NCBI GenBank assembly: GCA_041946685.1
Contig: JBHGAV010000028.1
Location: forward strand, 13,731 to 77,730
DNA from: JBHGAV01 sp041946685
Lineage (GTDB): Bacteria > Acidobacteriota > Terriglobia > Bryobacterales > Bryobacteraceae
Length of the DNA: 64,000 nt
Reading direction: 5' to 3'
The notes under the pieces are model-generated. The model saw only the letters and a list, made by a program, of their open reading frames with translations, did not search any database and was not told the DNA's origin. Positions 45,601 through 56,684 of the stretch are shown here, piece by piece. Position 1 is the stretch's first letter. Every line of letters begins with the position of its first letter. The position numbers and the translations under genes are program-made.

Positions 45601-46275
45601 TTCGAGGGACAGGGCCCCGAGCACTCCAGCGCTCGGATCGAGCGCTTCCTGACCCTCTGCGCCGGCGGGAATATGCAACTGGTGAACGCCACGACGCCGG
45701 CCCAGTACTTCCACGTGCTTCGCCGCCAGATGTGCGGCGGGCCGGACCGCCGGGGTGTGCGCAAGCCCTTGGTCATCTTCACCCCGAAGAGCTTGCTGCG
45801 CCACGCGCAGGCGGTCTCCCGTGTCTCGGAATTCTCCTCGGGCGGCTTCCACGAGTTGCTGGGCGACCCCTCGGCGGAGCCCCCGCGTGTCTCCAAGGTG
45901 CTGTTCTGTTCCGGCAAGATTTACTACGAGCTGGCCGCTGCTCGCGATGAGAGAAAGGCGGGGCAGGCAGCCATCGTCCGGATTGAGCAACTCTACCCCT
46001 TCCCGGAGCAGGACGTGCAGGACATCCTGACGAAGTACCCGCAGGCGAGCGAGGTGGTCTGGGTGCAGGAGGAGCCGAAGAACATGGGCGCCTGGCGCTT
46101 CGTGCGCGAGCAGATCCAGCCCCTGCTGGCCGCGAGCGGCCGCGTGATCGGCTACGCCGGTCGGGCGGAGAGCGCCAGCCCCGCCACCGGCTCCCACAAA
46201 CGCCACTTGATCGAACAAGCCGCGGTCATCGACGCCGCCTTCACGCTTCGGCCGTCTCCCCGAGCAGCACGTTGA
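42682..46275 (+). CDS. kgd: Multifunctional 2-oxoglutarate dehydrogenase E1 with E2-like domain (Kgd type)
   Basis: The 1197-residue protein fuses an acyltransferase-like domain (about 65-305, with TCTYDHRIIQG at 266-274, the E2 His region) to a ThDP-dependent E1 (about 335-1197). E1 motifs include GMAHRGRLNVLANVIGKPLA, VHGDAAFAGQGVV, INNQIGFTT, RHGHNEADDPS and DSSRGTFSQRH. No lipoyl domain is visible. It decarboxylates 2-oxoglutarate and passes the succinyl group towards CoA with an E3 encoded elsewhere, as in mycobacterial Kgd. The N-terminal 45 residues match the short motif preceding the E2 domain in such proteins. Confidence 0.95.
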   Translation: MSGQSGRDSGINSWLEDELRERFRHDRQEIDQEWKSFFESPSPHPRPLSPEPSDDEAIPLRGAAARIVDNMTASLAIPVATSQRIVPVKVIDENRRIINLHRGLLGLTRVSYTHLITWGILKAIEAFPVLNSAFAERDGSPVRIQHKRINIGIAIDLAGKDGARSLVVPNLKDAGRLDFEGFLAAYDSLVARARAGRLAVEDFQGTTISLTNPGTVGTVGSVPRLMPGQGAIIATGAIDYPAEYRGASPEVTAMLGIGKVMMITCTYDHRIIQGAESGMFLAKVQALLQGEDGFYDRLFADLKMPHRPVRWEPDRAASVPGAARRTEEIAKEAAVLQLINAYRVRGHLIADLDPLGSEPSYHPELDPATYGLTIWDLDRQFITGSLGEAIGEDAPQPFATLRQILETLRQTYCGKIGCEYMNIQHPEQKRWLQLRMEPPANNWPLEAERRVRILERLIHAEEFEHFLHARFVGQKRFSLEGSETAIAILDQLLERAAAGEVEEVVIGMAHRGRLNVLANVIGKPLAQIFSEFEGDPDSLSVQGSGDVKYHLGATGMHAASSGRQVAVSVAPNPSHLEAVNPVVEGIVRPKQDRLPDPERRRVIPVLVHGDAAFAGQGVVAETLNLSQLEGYRTGGTVHLIINNQIGFTTGPEEARSSPYSTDVARTVQAPIFHVNGDDPEAAVRTVEIAFDYRQRFNKDVVIDMFCYRRHGHNEADDPSYTQPILYRKIKGHPSVAALYAERLVREQALSAEEVERMKRTAQEKLAAAFQASQERAERFEPRELVPVSGDALAPYCPRTAVDPATLALVADKLTSFPSGFHLHPKLHGFVDRRRESFQAGGPIDWAFGEALAFGSLLLEGTPVRLSGQDSSRGTFSQRHLEFSDYETSASYLPLRHLSDTQARFDVFDSSLSEYAVLGFEFGYSVADPLSLVIWEAQFGDFVNGAQIMIDQFVSCAESKWGQPSGLVLLLPHGFEGQGPEHSSARIERFLTLCAGGNMQLVNATTPAQYFHVLRRQMCGGPDRRGVRKPLVIFTPKSLLRHAQAVSRVSEFSSGGFHELLGDPSAEPPRVSKVLFCSGKIYYELAAARDERKAGQAAIVRIEQLYPFPEQDVQDILTKYPQASEVVWVQEEPKNMGAWRFVREQIQPLLAASGRVIGYAGRAESASPATGSHKRHLIEQAAVIDAAFTLRPSPRAAR

Positions 46276-46385
46276 AGCCAACCTCCCGGGCCGCTCTGGT
46301 CGGGTCACCCCGAATCACTGGCACGGGACCGCGACCGACAGGAAACGGCGAAGAGTTGCGCCTGCACCGTCATGTACAGGGCCTG

Positions 46386-46577
46386 CTAACGGTCTTGATT
46401 AATCTCAAACCGCCGCGAGCATTTGCGGCACTCATAGGTGTGGGTGTGTGGTGACACCGTGCCATTCTTGCGCTTGTATCCAGCCGATTTCATCTCGCTG
46501 CGAGGAACATTGCGAAGGCCGCCCTTGCAGCATGGGCAGAACTCCACCTCAGGTTGTGGGCCGGGCACGTTTGCCAT
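46386..46577 (-). CDS. Small zinc-ribbon protein
   Basis: The 63-residue protein has two Cys pairs, FCPCCKGG and ECRKCSRRF, separated by about 30 residues, forming a probable zinc ribbon; HTHTYEC before the second pair is typical. I do not recognise a named family. The ATG at 46577 is given; a GTG at 46595 is possible. It is divergent from uvrA across 80 bases that contain an inverted repeat. Confidence 0.65.
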   Translation of the reverse strand: MANVPGPQPEVEFCPCCKGGLRNVPRSEMKSAGYKRKNGTVSPHTHTYECRKCSRRFEINQDR

Positions 46578-46593
46578 GGCACAGTATTCTAAC

Positions 46594-46620
46594 ACTCGCT
46601 TGCGGGCACAAGAAGCGAGT
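46594..46620. promoter_or_regulatory. Inverted repeat between the zinc-ribbon gene and uvrA
   Basis: ACTCGCTT (46594-46601) and AAGCGAGT (46613-46620) form a perfect eight-base dyad with an 11-base spacer, 38 bases before the uvrA start. It could be an operator for uvrA, but it does not match a LexA box that I know. Confidence 0.4.
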
Positions 46621-46657
46621 CCTCTCTGACTCCTCCCCTCTGCGAAAATAGTCTCTG

Positions 46658-49468
<2,811 letters not shown>

Positions 49469-49474
49469 GCAGAC

Positions 49475-50059
49475 ATGGAGAATACCGAAACAACAGCAAG
49501 GCGGACATTCCTGAAAGTGTCGGCTGCCTGTACGGGTGCCGTGTGCATTCCGGCAATCGCCGCCGAGACGCCGAGGATTCTCACCGAGAAGGACCGCATC
49601 GACGTCGGGGGCAAGGGAAAGGAAATCATCGACAAGGCCTATCAGCTTGGCCGCGAGTACATGGAGAAGCACGGCAACTGCGCTCAGTCCTCTCTGGCCG
49701 CCGTTCAGGATAGTGTGCCGTTCGTTCCCAAGGACGAGCTGGTCTTCCTCGCCTCCACCGCGCTGAGCGGCGGAGCGACCCGCACACGGAATGCAAGCTG
49801 CGGCGCTTTCACCGGCTGCGGCCTCGCGATCGGGAGCGTCTGCGGGCGCAGCCGGGCCAGCTACACGGCGAAAGGCGCGGCCCCCTTGCCGGGAAAGCTG
49901 CTGCTTGAGGTCCACGACAAGTTCGTCGCCGCCTGGGGTGACGTCATTTGCACCAACATCCGGACGAAGGTGGACGGCAAGTGCGCGGAAGTCGTGGGCA
50001 AGGCTTCGTCCTGGTGCGCCGAAGCGCTTCTGAAGCAGTTCTCAAATTACAGCGCCTGA
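49475..50059 (+). CDS. Tat-exported C_GCAxxG_C_C-family protein
   Basis: The 194-residue protein has a twin-arginine signal (ARRTFLKVSAACTGAVC) and the spaced cysteines of the C_GCAxxG_C_C family: GNCAQSSL (C69), ASCGAFTGCG (C109, C115), SVCGR (C123), then ICTNIR, GKCAEV and SSWCAEAL. The family is thought to be redox active or metal binding; no reaction is established. It begins six bases after uvrA. Confidence 0.85.
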   Translation: MENTETTARRTFLKVSAACTGAVCIPAIAAETPRILTEKDRIDVGGKGKEIIDKAYQLGREYMEKHGNCAQSSLAAVQDSVPFVPKDELVFLASTALSGGATRTRNASCGAFTGCGLAIGSVCGRSRASYTAKGAAPLPGKLLLEVHDKFVAAWGDVICTNIRTKVDGKCAEVVGKASSWCAEALLKQFSNYSA

Positions 50060-50071
50060 GCGCGATTCGAT

Positions 50072-51286
50072 ATGAGCTTGCTCCCGCAGGGGCTGGCTGC
50101 CGTGGTTTACCGGCAGGCGGCGAAGCTGTCGGCGCGCATGTTGTCCGCCTCCCCCATCGTGGAGAGCGTCTTGCTCCACCGCAGCGTCGCCACCGGCGAA
50201 GTTGACTTCGGGCGCAGCGACATCGACCTGCTGCTGGTCATCGGCGAACAGGCGGCCGGGGACGGAGCGGTCATTGCATCGCTGCTCCGGCAAGTGAATC
50301 GCGCGCGCCTGGTGAATCCCACGTTGAGCCATATCGATGTGTACGAGCCGAGCGCACTGTCTGATTTTGCGCGTTCGGATACCTTCTGGGCGTCTTCCGA
50401 GCGGCGCAGCTGGGCGCCGCTTTGTGGCAAGCCTGTCGAGGTACCGCCCGGTCCGGTTCATCCCGAGCATGCGCTGAGCAGGTTTCTGCTCTGGGTGGAG
50501 TGGTACTTCGCCATCGCCGTCCAGCAGACCAACCGGCGCAATCTGCGCAAGACCGCTCTTGAGAGCTGGAACGCCTACGCGGTGGCGGATCGCCTGATTC
50601 CCGAGCCGTGCCTGCGGCGTAGCGAAATGGCGCAGCAGGCGCGCCGTTTTGAGGCCGGTCTCGAACCGGAGCGGCTGGCGGAGCCGGCCTACGCCGCGCG
50701 GTTTGTCTTCGAACTGGCGGCCAGGCTCCATGGCTCGCGCCGGAAGCCTCTGCGCAGACTCGCCCGGCCGGTGATCTTTGACGCCGTCACCGCTCCGCTC
50801 TGCCTGCGCCGCCGGTTTGTGGTTGTACCTCATCCCAGTTTTCCCCTGCCTCCGGAGGCTTTCGTCCCCGGGGCTTTCCTCTGCACGCCGGAGTACCTCG
50901 ACTTGTTCGCGCACCCCAAAAACCCTTTCCTTCACTGGATTCTGCCGCAGGAACTGACAGGCCTCGGCATCGAACCTCCCCTGGTTTCCGAGTTCGCGCG
51001 CGCCTGCCGTTTCTATGGGCACACCCGTTTTCTCTTCATGCCGGGTTTTGTCAGCCCCGGTCCAAGCACCCAGGCAGCCCGGATGGCCATCCTGCGCCAT
51101 GCGGTGGACTGGGTTGCCCGAGGCGGGGCACCTCCACCGGTTTCGCAGGCGAAGATCCAGGAACTGATGGCATCCGGTTCACGCTCAGCCGCTGACTATT
51201 ACCGCGATGAGTACGGTCCTCTTCGCTCTGAAACCCTGCGGATACAGGAATTTCTGCGCGCGCATGACGGCGCGGCTGAGGTTTGA
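50072..51286 (+). CDS. Nucleotidyltransferase-fold protein
   Basis: The 404-residue protein has an N-terminal polymerase-beta-type motif, SVATGEVDFGRSDIDLLLVI (residues 38-57), with the paired Asp of the metal site (D50, D52) and a later IDVYEP that could supply the third carboxylate. The remainder is helical and unassigned. It starts 12 bases after the C_GCAxxG_C_C gene and precedes a glycosyltransferase by one base, so it probably shares that operon. Substrate unknown. Confidence 0.75.
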   Translation: MSLLPQGLAAVVYRQAAKLSARMLSASPIVESVLLHRSVATGEVDFGRSDIDLLLVIGEQAAGDGAVIASLLRQVNRARLVNPTLSHIDVYEPSALSDFARSDTFWASSERRSWAPLCGKPVEVPPGPVHPEHALSRFLLWVEWYFAIAVQQTNRRNLRKTALESWNAYAVADRLIPEPCLRRSEMAQQARRFEAGLEPERLAEPAYAARFVFELAARLHGSRRKPLRRLARPVIFDAVTAPLCLRRRFVVVPHPSFPLPPEAFVPGAFLCTPEYLDLFAHPKNPFLHWILPQELTGLGIEPPLVSEFARACRFYGHTRFLFMPGFVSPGPSTQAARMAILRHAVDWVARGGAPPPVSQAKIQELMASGSRSAADYYRDEYGPLRSETLRIQEFLRAHDGAAEV

Positions 51287-51287
51287 C

Positions 51288-52595
51288 GTGGCTCACTTCG
51301 GCGTGTTCTGTCCCCCCTGGATGGGTCATCTCAACCCGTTCTCGGCGCTGGCCCGTGAGTTGACCGGCCGCGGACACCGAGTCACGTTCTTTCATCTGGC
51401 GGACTTCGGGGATGAAATACGCAAGCGCGGTTTCCGTTTCGAAGCGTTCGGCGAAAAGCAGTATCCCGCCGGAATGTTCACCGAGATGCACCGGAAAATG
51501 AGCCTGCTCGACGGAATCGAGGCGATGCGGGCTGGCCTGGACATTTTGAAGATCCAGGCTGAGGCTCTTTTCACCACGGCACCGCCGGTCATCGAGAAGT
51601 CCGGCCTGGACCTGTGGCTGATCGACCAACTGGAATACGCGGCCTCCACGCTGGCCGCGTGCATGCGCGCGCCTTTTGTGACCATCATCGTCGGCCTGAT
51701 GAGGCACTGGGAGGATGGCGTTCCCGGGTGGAGCGGCGAGCCGTACATGGGCGGCGCGGACGCCCTGGAGCGGGACCGCCGGTTCGACGCAGCGATGTCG
51801 GCCGCCGGCGCGCCCTACCGTGAATACGTTGGGACATGGCGGGAGAAGGCCGGGCTGGGGCCATTCAGCCTCGATACCGTATGGTCGAACCTGGCTCAGA
51901 TCACTCAGGAGCCCGCCGAACTGGAATTCCCGCGCCGCCGCCTGCCGCCGTGCTTCCACTTCACGGGCCCTTTTATGCGCCCGGACGGGCGGCCGCCGGT
52001 TCCCTTTCCGTGGGAGCGGTTGACGGGACAACCCCTCATCTATGCCAGCTTCGGCACGATGCAGAACCGCAATCTGCGGCCCTACCAGGCCGTAGCGGAC
52101 GTGGCGGCCGGCCTGGACGCCCAGATTGTCCTGTCCCTGGGCGGAGCCGAGGCGCCGGGAGTCGCGGGAGAGCCTCCGCCCAACCTCCTGGTCGTGCCGT
52201 TTGCCCCGCAGCTGGAGCTTCTCGAACGCGCCGTCCTCGCGGTCACTCATTCGGGCATGAACTCGACCCTCGAGAGCCTGGCCGCCGGCGTGCCCATGGT
52301 CGCGGTGCCCATCGCCCACGATCAGGCGGGCGTCGCCGCGCGCATCGAACGGACCGGAACAGGCGTGCGTGTCCCCGCGGCCGAGTGCGACGCGGCGCGC
52401 CTCCTCCAGGCGATCCGGACGGTGCTCCGGAATCCCTCCTATCGCGAGTCGTCCCGCCGGTTTCAGCGCATCCTCGCCGGGCGGAACGGCCTGGCCCGCG
52501 CCGCCGATATCATTGAGCGTGTGGTAGAGACGGGCCGCCCGGTTCTGCGCGAAGAACCTGCTGAAGGACCACGAGACCAACCAGCGGAAGCATAG
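51288..52595 (+). CDS. UGT-like glycosyltransferase (GT1 / macrolide-carotenoid type)
   Basis: The 435-residue protein begins with VAHFGVFCPPWMGHLNPFSA, the usual N-terminal signature of GT-B UDP-sugar transferases, and has the C-terminal nucleotide-sugar motif VTHSGMNSTLESLAAGVPMV with VPIAHDQAGVAARIE. This subgroup glycosylates small lipophilic acceptors. The GTG at 51288, one base after the upstream stop and preceded by GAGG, gives the expected N terminus; an ATG at 51264 inside the previous gene is the alternative. Its last 86 bases overlap the convergent MFS gene. Confidence 0.87.
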   Translation: MAHFGVFCPPWMGHLNPFSALARELTGRGHRVTFFHLADFGDEIRKRGFRFEAFGEKQYPAGMFTEMHRKMSLLDGIEAMRAGLDILKIQAEALFTTAPPVIEKSGLDLWLIDQLEYAASTLAACMRAPFVTIIVGLMRHWEDGVPGWSGEPYMGGADALERDRRFDAAMSAAGAPYREYVGTWREKAGLGPFSLDTVWSNLAQITQEPAELEFPRRRLPPCFHFTGPFMRPDGRPPVPFPWERLTGQPLIYASFGTMQNRNLRPYQAVADVAAGLDAQIVLSLGGAEAPGVAGEPPPNLLVVPFAPQLELLERAVLAVTHSGMNSTLESLAAGVPMVAVPIAHDQAGVAARIERTGTGVRVPAAECDAARLLQAIRTVLRNPSYRESSRRFQRILAGRNGLARAADIIERVVETGRPVLREEPAEGPRDQPAEA

Positions 52596-53742
52596 AAACG
52601 GTAACGCACAGCACCGTGAAGCCGAACCGGTCCACCACAATGCCGATGGCCGGTGAGGCCAGCACCTGGGCGCTATGGGCCACCAGGGCCAGCAACGAAT
52701 TGGTGAAGCCCGCGGGACGCGCGCCGAACATATCCAGCGGGAGCAGGAACAGGTTGCCCAGCATGCTTTGAAACGCCAGAAAGCTCACGCCGATGGCCGC
52801 CGCCGCCAGCGTCGTGGAAGGCAGGAAGGGGACGGCCGCGCCGGCCGCCAGCAGCGGCGCCGTCAGCCAGCAGACCCGCACCCTGGCGTCGAGTCCACTC
52901 ATGCCGCGCCGAATCAGCCGGAAGGCCAACCCGCCGCCCAGGAAGCCTCCCAGCACGGCGAACGCGGGCGGAAACCATGCGTATCGAGTGTTGGCCTCGA
53001 TCAGGGTCAGGTGGCGTTCCTGCACCAGGTACACCGTAGTCCAATTGGCCCATAGCATGTACAGGCTGAAAACCAGGCTGTACGCCAGCGCCACCGCCCA
53101 CAGCCGGCGGTCGCGGACAAGGCGCCGCGTTGAAGCAACCGGCACGTTTTCGGTCTCCTGGCGCGGCGGGATCTTCCGGGAGGTATAGAGCCAAAGCGGA
53201 GTCCACACAAGACCCAGCAGCCCGCTCAACACGAACGCGGACCGCCAGCCGAAGCGCGGGGACATCGCCGATACGACCAGAGGAGCGGCGACGCTGCCCA
53301 GGCCGATGCAGATTGCCCCAAACCCGCTGGCCGGTCCCCTCTCGGCGGGATCCAGGTAGGAGGCGTTCGCCTTGCCCAGCAAGGGGAAGCCGGCGGACTC
53401 GCCCAGTCCCAACCCCATGCGGCAGGCCAGCAGTTCATGGAAATTCCTCGCCAGCGCCGTCGCCATGCCTGCAACCGACCAGAACGCCGTGGCAACGGCG
53501 GCCCCGATCCGCACCCCGACACGATCCACCAGCAGCCCGCTGAGCGGAGTTGCGATCGCGTAGACCAGGTAAAAGCCCGAGAGCAGTTGGCCGTACTGCG
53601 CGTTGGAAAGCTGGAATTCCTCCTTTACTGCCGGCGCCACCGCCGCCAGCAGTTGCCGGTCCAGGAAATTGAGGGTCCACGAGAGCCAGTAGACCCCCAT
53701 CGCCACCCACTGCGATCCAATGCGCAAGCGTCCGCGGCCCAT
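52510..53742 (-). CDS. MFS transporter
   Basis: The 410-residue protein has 12 hydrophobic helices and the loop motifs LNFLDRQLLAAVAPAVKEEF, GLLVDRVGVRIG and GLGLGESAGFPLLGKANASY, typical of the ACS-type subset of MFS transporters. The C-terminal 28 codons overlap the convergent glycosyltransferase gene. Substrate unknown. Confidence 0.88.
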   Translation of the reverse strand: MGRGRLRIGSQWVAMGVYWLSWTLNFLDRQLLAAVAPAVKEEFQLSNAQYGQLLSGFYLVYAIATPLSGLLVDRVGVRIGAAVATAFWSVAGMATALARNFHELLACRMGLGLGESAGFPLLGKANASYLDPAERGPASGFGAICIGLGSVAAPLVVSAMSPRFGWRSAFVLSGLLGLVWTPLWLYTSRKIPPRQETENVPVASTRRLVRDRRLWAVALAYSLVFSLYMLWANWTTVYLVQERHLTLIEANTRYAWFPPAFAVLGGFLGGGLAFRLIRRGMSGLDARVRVCWLTAPLLAAGAAVPFLPSTTLAAAAIGVSFLAFQSMLGNLFLLPLDMFGARPAGFTNSLLALVAHSAQVLASPAIGIVVDRFGFTVLCVTVSMLPLVGLVVLQQVLRAEPGGPSLPHAQ

Positions 53743-53771
53743 TCAATGACTATACCTGCCTGCGCCTGGTG

Positions 53772-53777
53772 TATACT
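53772..53777 (+). promoter_or_regulatory. Candidate -10 element upstream of the second TIGR03437 gene
   Basis: TATACT lies 58 bases before the GTG start in the divergent gap with the MFS gene. No strong -35 is seen. Confidence 0.3.
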
Positions 53778-53835
53778 GGACAACAACTGGGCTGACGATA
53801 TCTGTTGATTCAAGAGCCTACCGAGGAGGAAGCAC

Positions 53836-55530
53836 GTGTTTCTCAAGTTCACGTTTCTTGCGGCGTTTAGTGTGGTGGCTGTGCTCGCGCAGCCGGTCAT
53901 TCTCCCCGAAAAGGACGGAGGAGGAGTCTTCAACGCGGCCAGCTTGCTGTACAGCGACTTGCCTGGAGGCGGGATCGCGCAGGGGGCTATGTTCATCGTG
54001 AAGGGGCGCAACCTGGGAGCTTGCCAGACCACGGTCATGAGCTCATTTCCCTTCTCGACCAGCATCAACGGCGTCTCTATGGCGATCACCGTGGGCGGAG
54101 TCACCAAGAGCGCCATCATGTACTACGTCGTGACCTGTATCGGCGGAAGCACACCGGATCAACTCGCTGCGATTCTGCCTTCCAGTACTCCGGTCGGCGC
54201 CGGCACCATCACCGTCACGGCGGGAGGACAAACCAGCGCACCGTTTCCGATCAATGTAGTCAGGAGCGCGCCCGGCATCTTCACGCGCTCCGCCAACGGA
54301 GCGGGCCCGGCCTGGGTCTACAACGCCGTTACCTACGTCCCGACGACCCCCACCGCCCCGGCGCATCCCGGAGACTACATCACCGCGATGGGCACGGGCT
54401 TTGGCCCTGTCACCTACGATGAGACGAACCCCGCTCCGGTCGACTTGAACAATCTCGTGCCGGATCTGGAGGTCTGGGTCGGCGGCAAGAAGGCCCAGAT
54501 GACTTACAACAACCGCATGTCCACTCTCGCCGCTGTGGACCAGGCGAACTTTGTTGTGCCAGCGGGCGTCGAGGGTTGTTACGTGCCCCTGGTCGTCAAG
54601 AGCGGCGGCAAGGTGAGCAACTTCACCACCATGGCGATCGCGGCGCAGGGGAACACCTGCTCCGATTCGGTGGGCCCCACCGCGGATGACTTCCAGCGCT
54701 GGGCGGGCAAGAACTCGATCACCGTGGGCGGCGTCGACCTCAGCCGGCAAACGAACCACATTGCGCTTCCTCCGGGCACACAACTGCCGCCTGGCTTCAG
54801 CCTGGACTCCACCACCGATAGCGGGGACGCGTCATTCCTGCGCTTCGACCTGAGCACCCTTCCCAACATCCCCAACCCTTTCAACTCGCTCAATTTCGGC
54901 GTCTGCCAGGTGATGTTCTTCGGCCCCGGCTCCACCTCGGTCGACATCCCCAATATCGCCTACCTTGACGCCGGGTCCGCGATCACGGTGGCAGGGCCCA
55001 AAGGAACGAAGCAGTTGACGAAGACTCCTCCGCCTCCGAACTATTACTCGGCGGACCTCGGCGGCGGCTCCAACCCGCTGGGGAATCCTCCGCTGTTCCT
55101 CGACGCCGGCAGCTACACCATCTCCGGTCCGGGCGGCGCGGACATCGGCAGTTTCTCAACCACCTATACGATTCCTGCACCGCTCACCTGGACCAACCGG
55201 GACAGCATCACCGAGGTCAATCGTGCGCAGGACCTTCTGATCACGTGGACCGGCGGTGACCAGACCGGCTATGTCATGATTTCGGGGATGTCTGTCGGCA
55301 CCAACTCCGGCGCCATGTTCGTCTGCACCGAGCGGGCCAGCGCGGGACGGTTCTCCGTGCCTTCGGTCGTCCTGTCGGCGATGCCGCCGAGCGCTTCGGC
55401 CGACGGCATGCCTGTCGGTTCGCTCTCGGTCGATGGCGCAACCCAGCCGAAAGCCATCACCCCGTCCGGATGCGATCTCTGCACTGTCAGCCACTCGGCG
55501 GGCAGCTCGACGACCGTTGGCTACAAGTAG
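53836..55530 (+). CDS. Exported TIGR03437-type protein, second copy
   Basis: The 564-residue protein has a signal peptide (FLKFTFLAAFSVVAVLAQ) and the family blocks GGIAQGAMFIVKGRNLGACQ, DQLAAILPSSTPVGAGTITV, GDYITAMGTGFGPV and VDQANFVVPAGVEGCYVPLV. The final domain carries LLITWTGGDQTGYVMISGMS and a Cys-containing FVCTERASAGRF, then CDLCTVSHSAGSS, parallel to the copy at 41011. GTG is the start after GAGGAGGAAG. Function unknown; surface exposure is likely. Confidence 0.86.
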   Translation: MFLKFTFLAAFSVVAVLAQPVILPEKDGGGVFNAASLLYSDLPGGGIAQGAMFIVKGRNLGACQTTVMSSFPFSTSINGVSMAITVGGVTKSAIMYYVVTCIGGSTPDQLAAILPSSTPVGAGTITVTAGGQTSAPFPINVVRSAPGIFTRSANGAGPAWVYNAVTYVPTTPTAPAHPGDYITAMGTGFGPVTYDETNPAPVDLNNLVPDLEVWVGGKKAQMTYNNRMSTLAAVDQANFVVPAGVEGCYVPLVVKSGGKVSNFTTMAIAAQGNTCSDSVGPTADDFQRWAGKNSITVGGVDLSRQTNHIALPPGTQLPPGFSLDSTTDSGDASFLRFDLSTLPNIPNPFNSLNFGVCQVMFFGPGSTSVDIPNIAYLDAGSAITVAGPKGTKQLTKTPPPPNYYSADLGGGSNPLGNPPLFLDAGSYTISGPGGADIGSFSTTYTIPAPLTWTNRDSITEVNRAQDLLITWTGGDQTGYVMISGMSVGTNSGAMFVCTERASAGRFSVPSVVLSAMPPSASADGMPVGSLSVDGATQPKAITPSGCDLCTVSHSAGSSTTVGYK

Positions 55531-55532
55531 GC

Positions 55533-56645
55533 TCAGCGCCGGAGGCCGCGCCCGCGGCCTCCGGCCATCTCATCGTAAACGCGAAGTATGCCTTGCGCCG
55601 TCCGCCGCCAGGTGAAGGCGGCGGCGCGCGCCAGGCCCTTTTCGATCATTTGGCGGCGAAGCCCGTCATCCTCCACCGCGCTCCGCGTTTTGGCCGCGAT
55701 GTCGGCTGGGTCGTGGGGATCGGCGTACAAGGCCGCATCTCCGCCCACCTCGGGAAGCGCCGACGTGCGCGACGTCACCACCGGAAGCCCGTTGGCCATC
55801 GCCTCGAGCATAGGAAATCCGAAGCCCTCCTCCAGCGACGGGAACAGCAGCGCGCTGGCCGACTGAAACAGCGCTGCCAGTTCGATCCTGGTCACATAGC
55901 CCAGGCGCAAGACGCGGCTTTCCAGCTTCTGGTTTGTGACGAACTCGTGGACCTTCTCCGCCCCGTATCCGTCGCCTCCCGCCAGCACCAGCCGGTATCG
56001 CTCCGGCAGAAGCTGGAGCGCCCGGAGCGAGCCCACGACGTTCTTGCGGTTATCCACCACGCCCACCGCCAGCAGGAGTTCGTTTCCCTCCCCGACCCGT
56101 CGCTCACGCTCGCGCAGGCGCTGCTCCGGCGAAAGTCGCAGCAAGGGTGGATCTACACCGCCCGGCACGACCCGGATGCGCTCCCTCGCCACACCGCAGT
56201 GCTTTATCACCTGGCCCGCCGTGTATTCCGACAGCACCAAGACGCGCTCGGCGCGCTCCAGGGCCTGGCGCAGAAGCCGCGAGAATCTCCGCTGAAACCC
56301 AGGGGTCGAGTATTCGGGCCCGGTGATTGGGAACACGTCGTGGATCGTGACAACCTCATGACGGAACCGGAAGGCCGGAGGCCGCTGAGCCAGGCTATGG
56401 AAGACCTCGGCCCGCCACGGCTGCCAGAAGGTCAGGGGACGCTGGAAAAGGTGCACCGAAAAACGGCGATCCGCCGGGCAGAGGAACTCGCGCCGGCGGC
56501 CGATCCTCGACAGGCGGTAGCAGATGTGGAACCGGTGGGCGCTGTCCAATTCCGCCAGCGACTCGATCAGCCGGCGGCAATAGATGGCGATGCCCGTAGG
56601 ATACTTGTCAAAGATGTAGCTGGCGTCCAGCGCGATCGTGGCCAT
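55533..56645 (-). CDS. GT4-family glycosyltransferase
   Basis: The 370-residue GT-B protein has the nucleotide-sugar-binding C-terminal segment FPSLEEGFGFPMLEAMANGL followed by PVVTSRTSALPEVGGDAALY (E-x7-E motif), and the central LAVGVVDNRKN with GGDGYGAEKV. The N terminus LDASYIFDKYPTGIAIYCRR is typical of exopolysaccharide or lipopolysaccharide mannosyl/rhamnosyl-type transferases. It is convergent with the TIGR03437 gene two bases away. Confidence 0.9.
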   Translation of the reverse strand: MATIALDASYIFDKYPTGIAIYCRRLIESLAELDSAHRFHICYRLSRIGRRREFLCPADRRFSVHLFQRPLTFWQPWRAEVFHSLAQRPPAFRFRHEVVTIHDVFPITGPEYSTPGFQRRFSRLLRQALERAERVLVLSEYTAGQVIKHCGVARERIRVVPGGVDPPLLRLSPEQRLRERERRVGEGNELLLAVGVVDNRKNVVGSLRALQLLPERYRLVLAGGDGYGAEKVHEFVTNQKLESRVLRLGYVTRIELAALFQSASALLFPSLEEGFGFPMLEAMANGLPVVTSRTSALPEVGGDAALYADPHDPADIAAKTRSAVEDDGLRRQMIEKGLARAAAFTWRRTAQGILRVYDEMAGGRGRGLRR

Positions 56646-56684
56646 GCGTAGCGAAGCTTTGATGATAGTCTATGGAAAGCGCCT

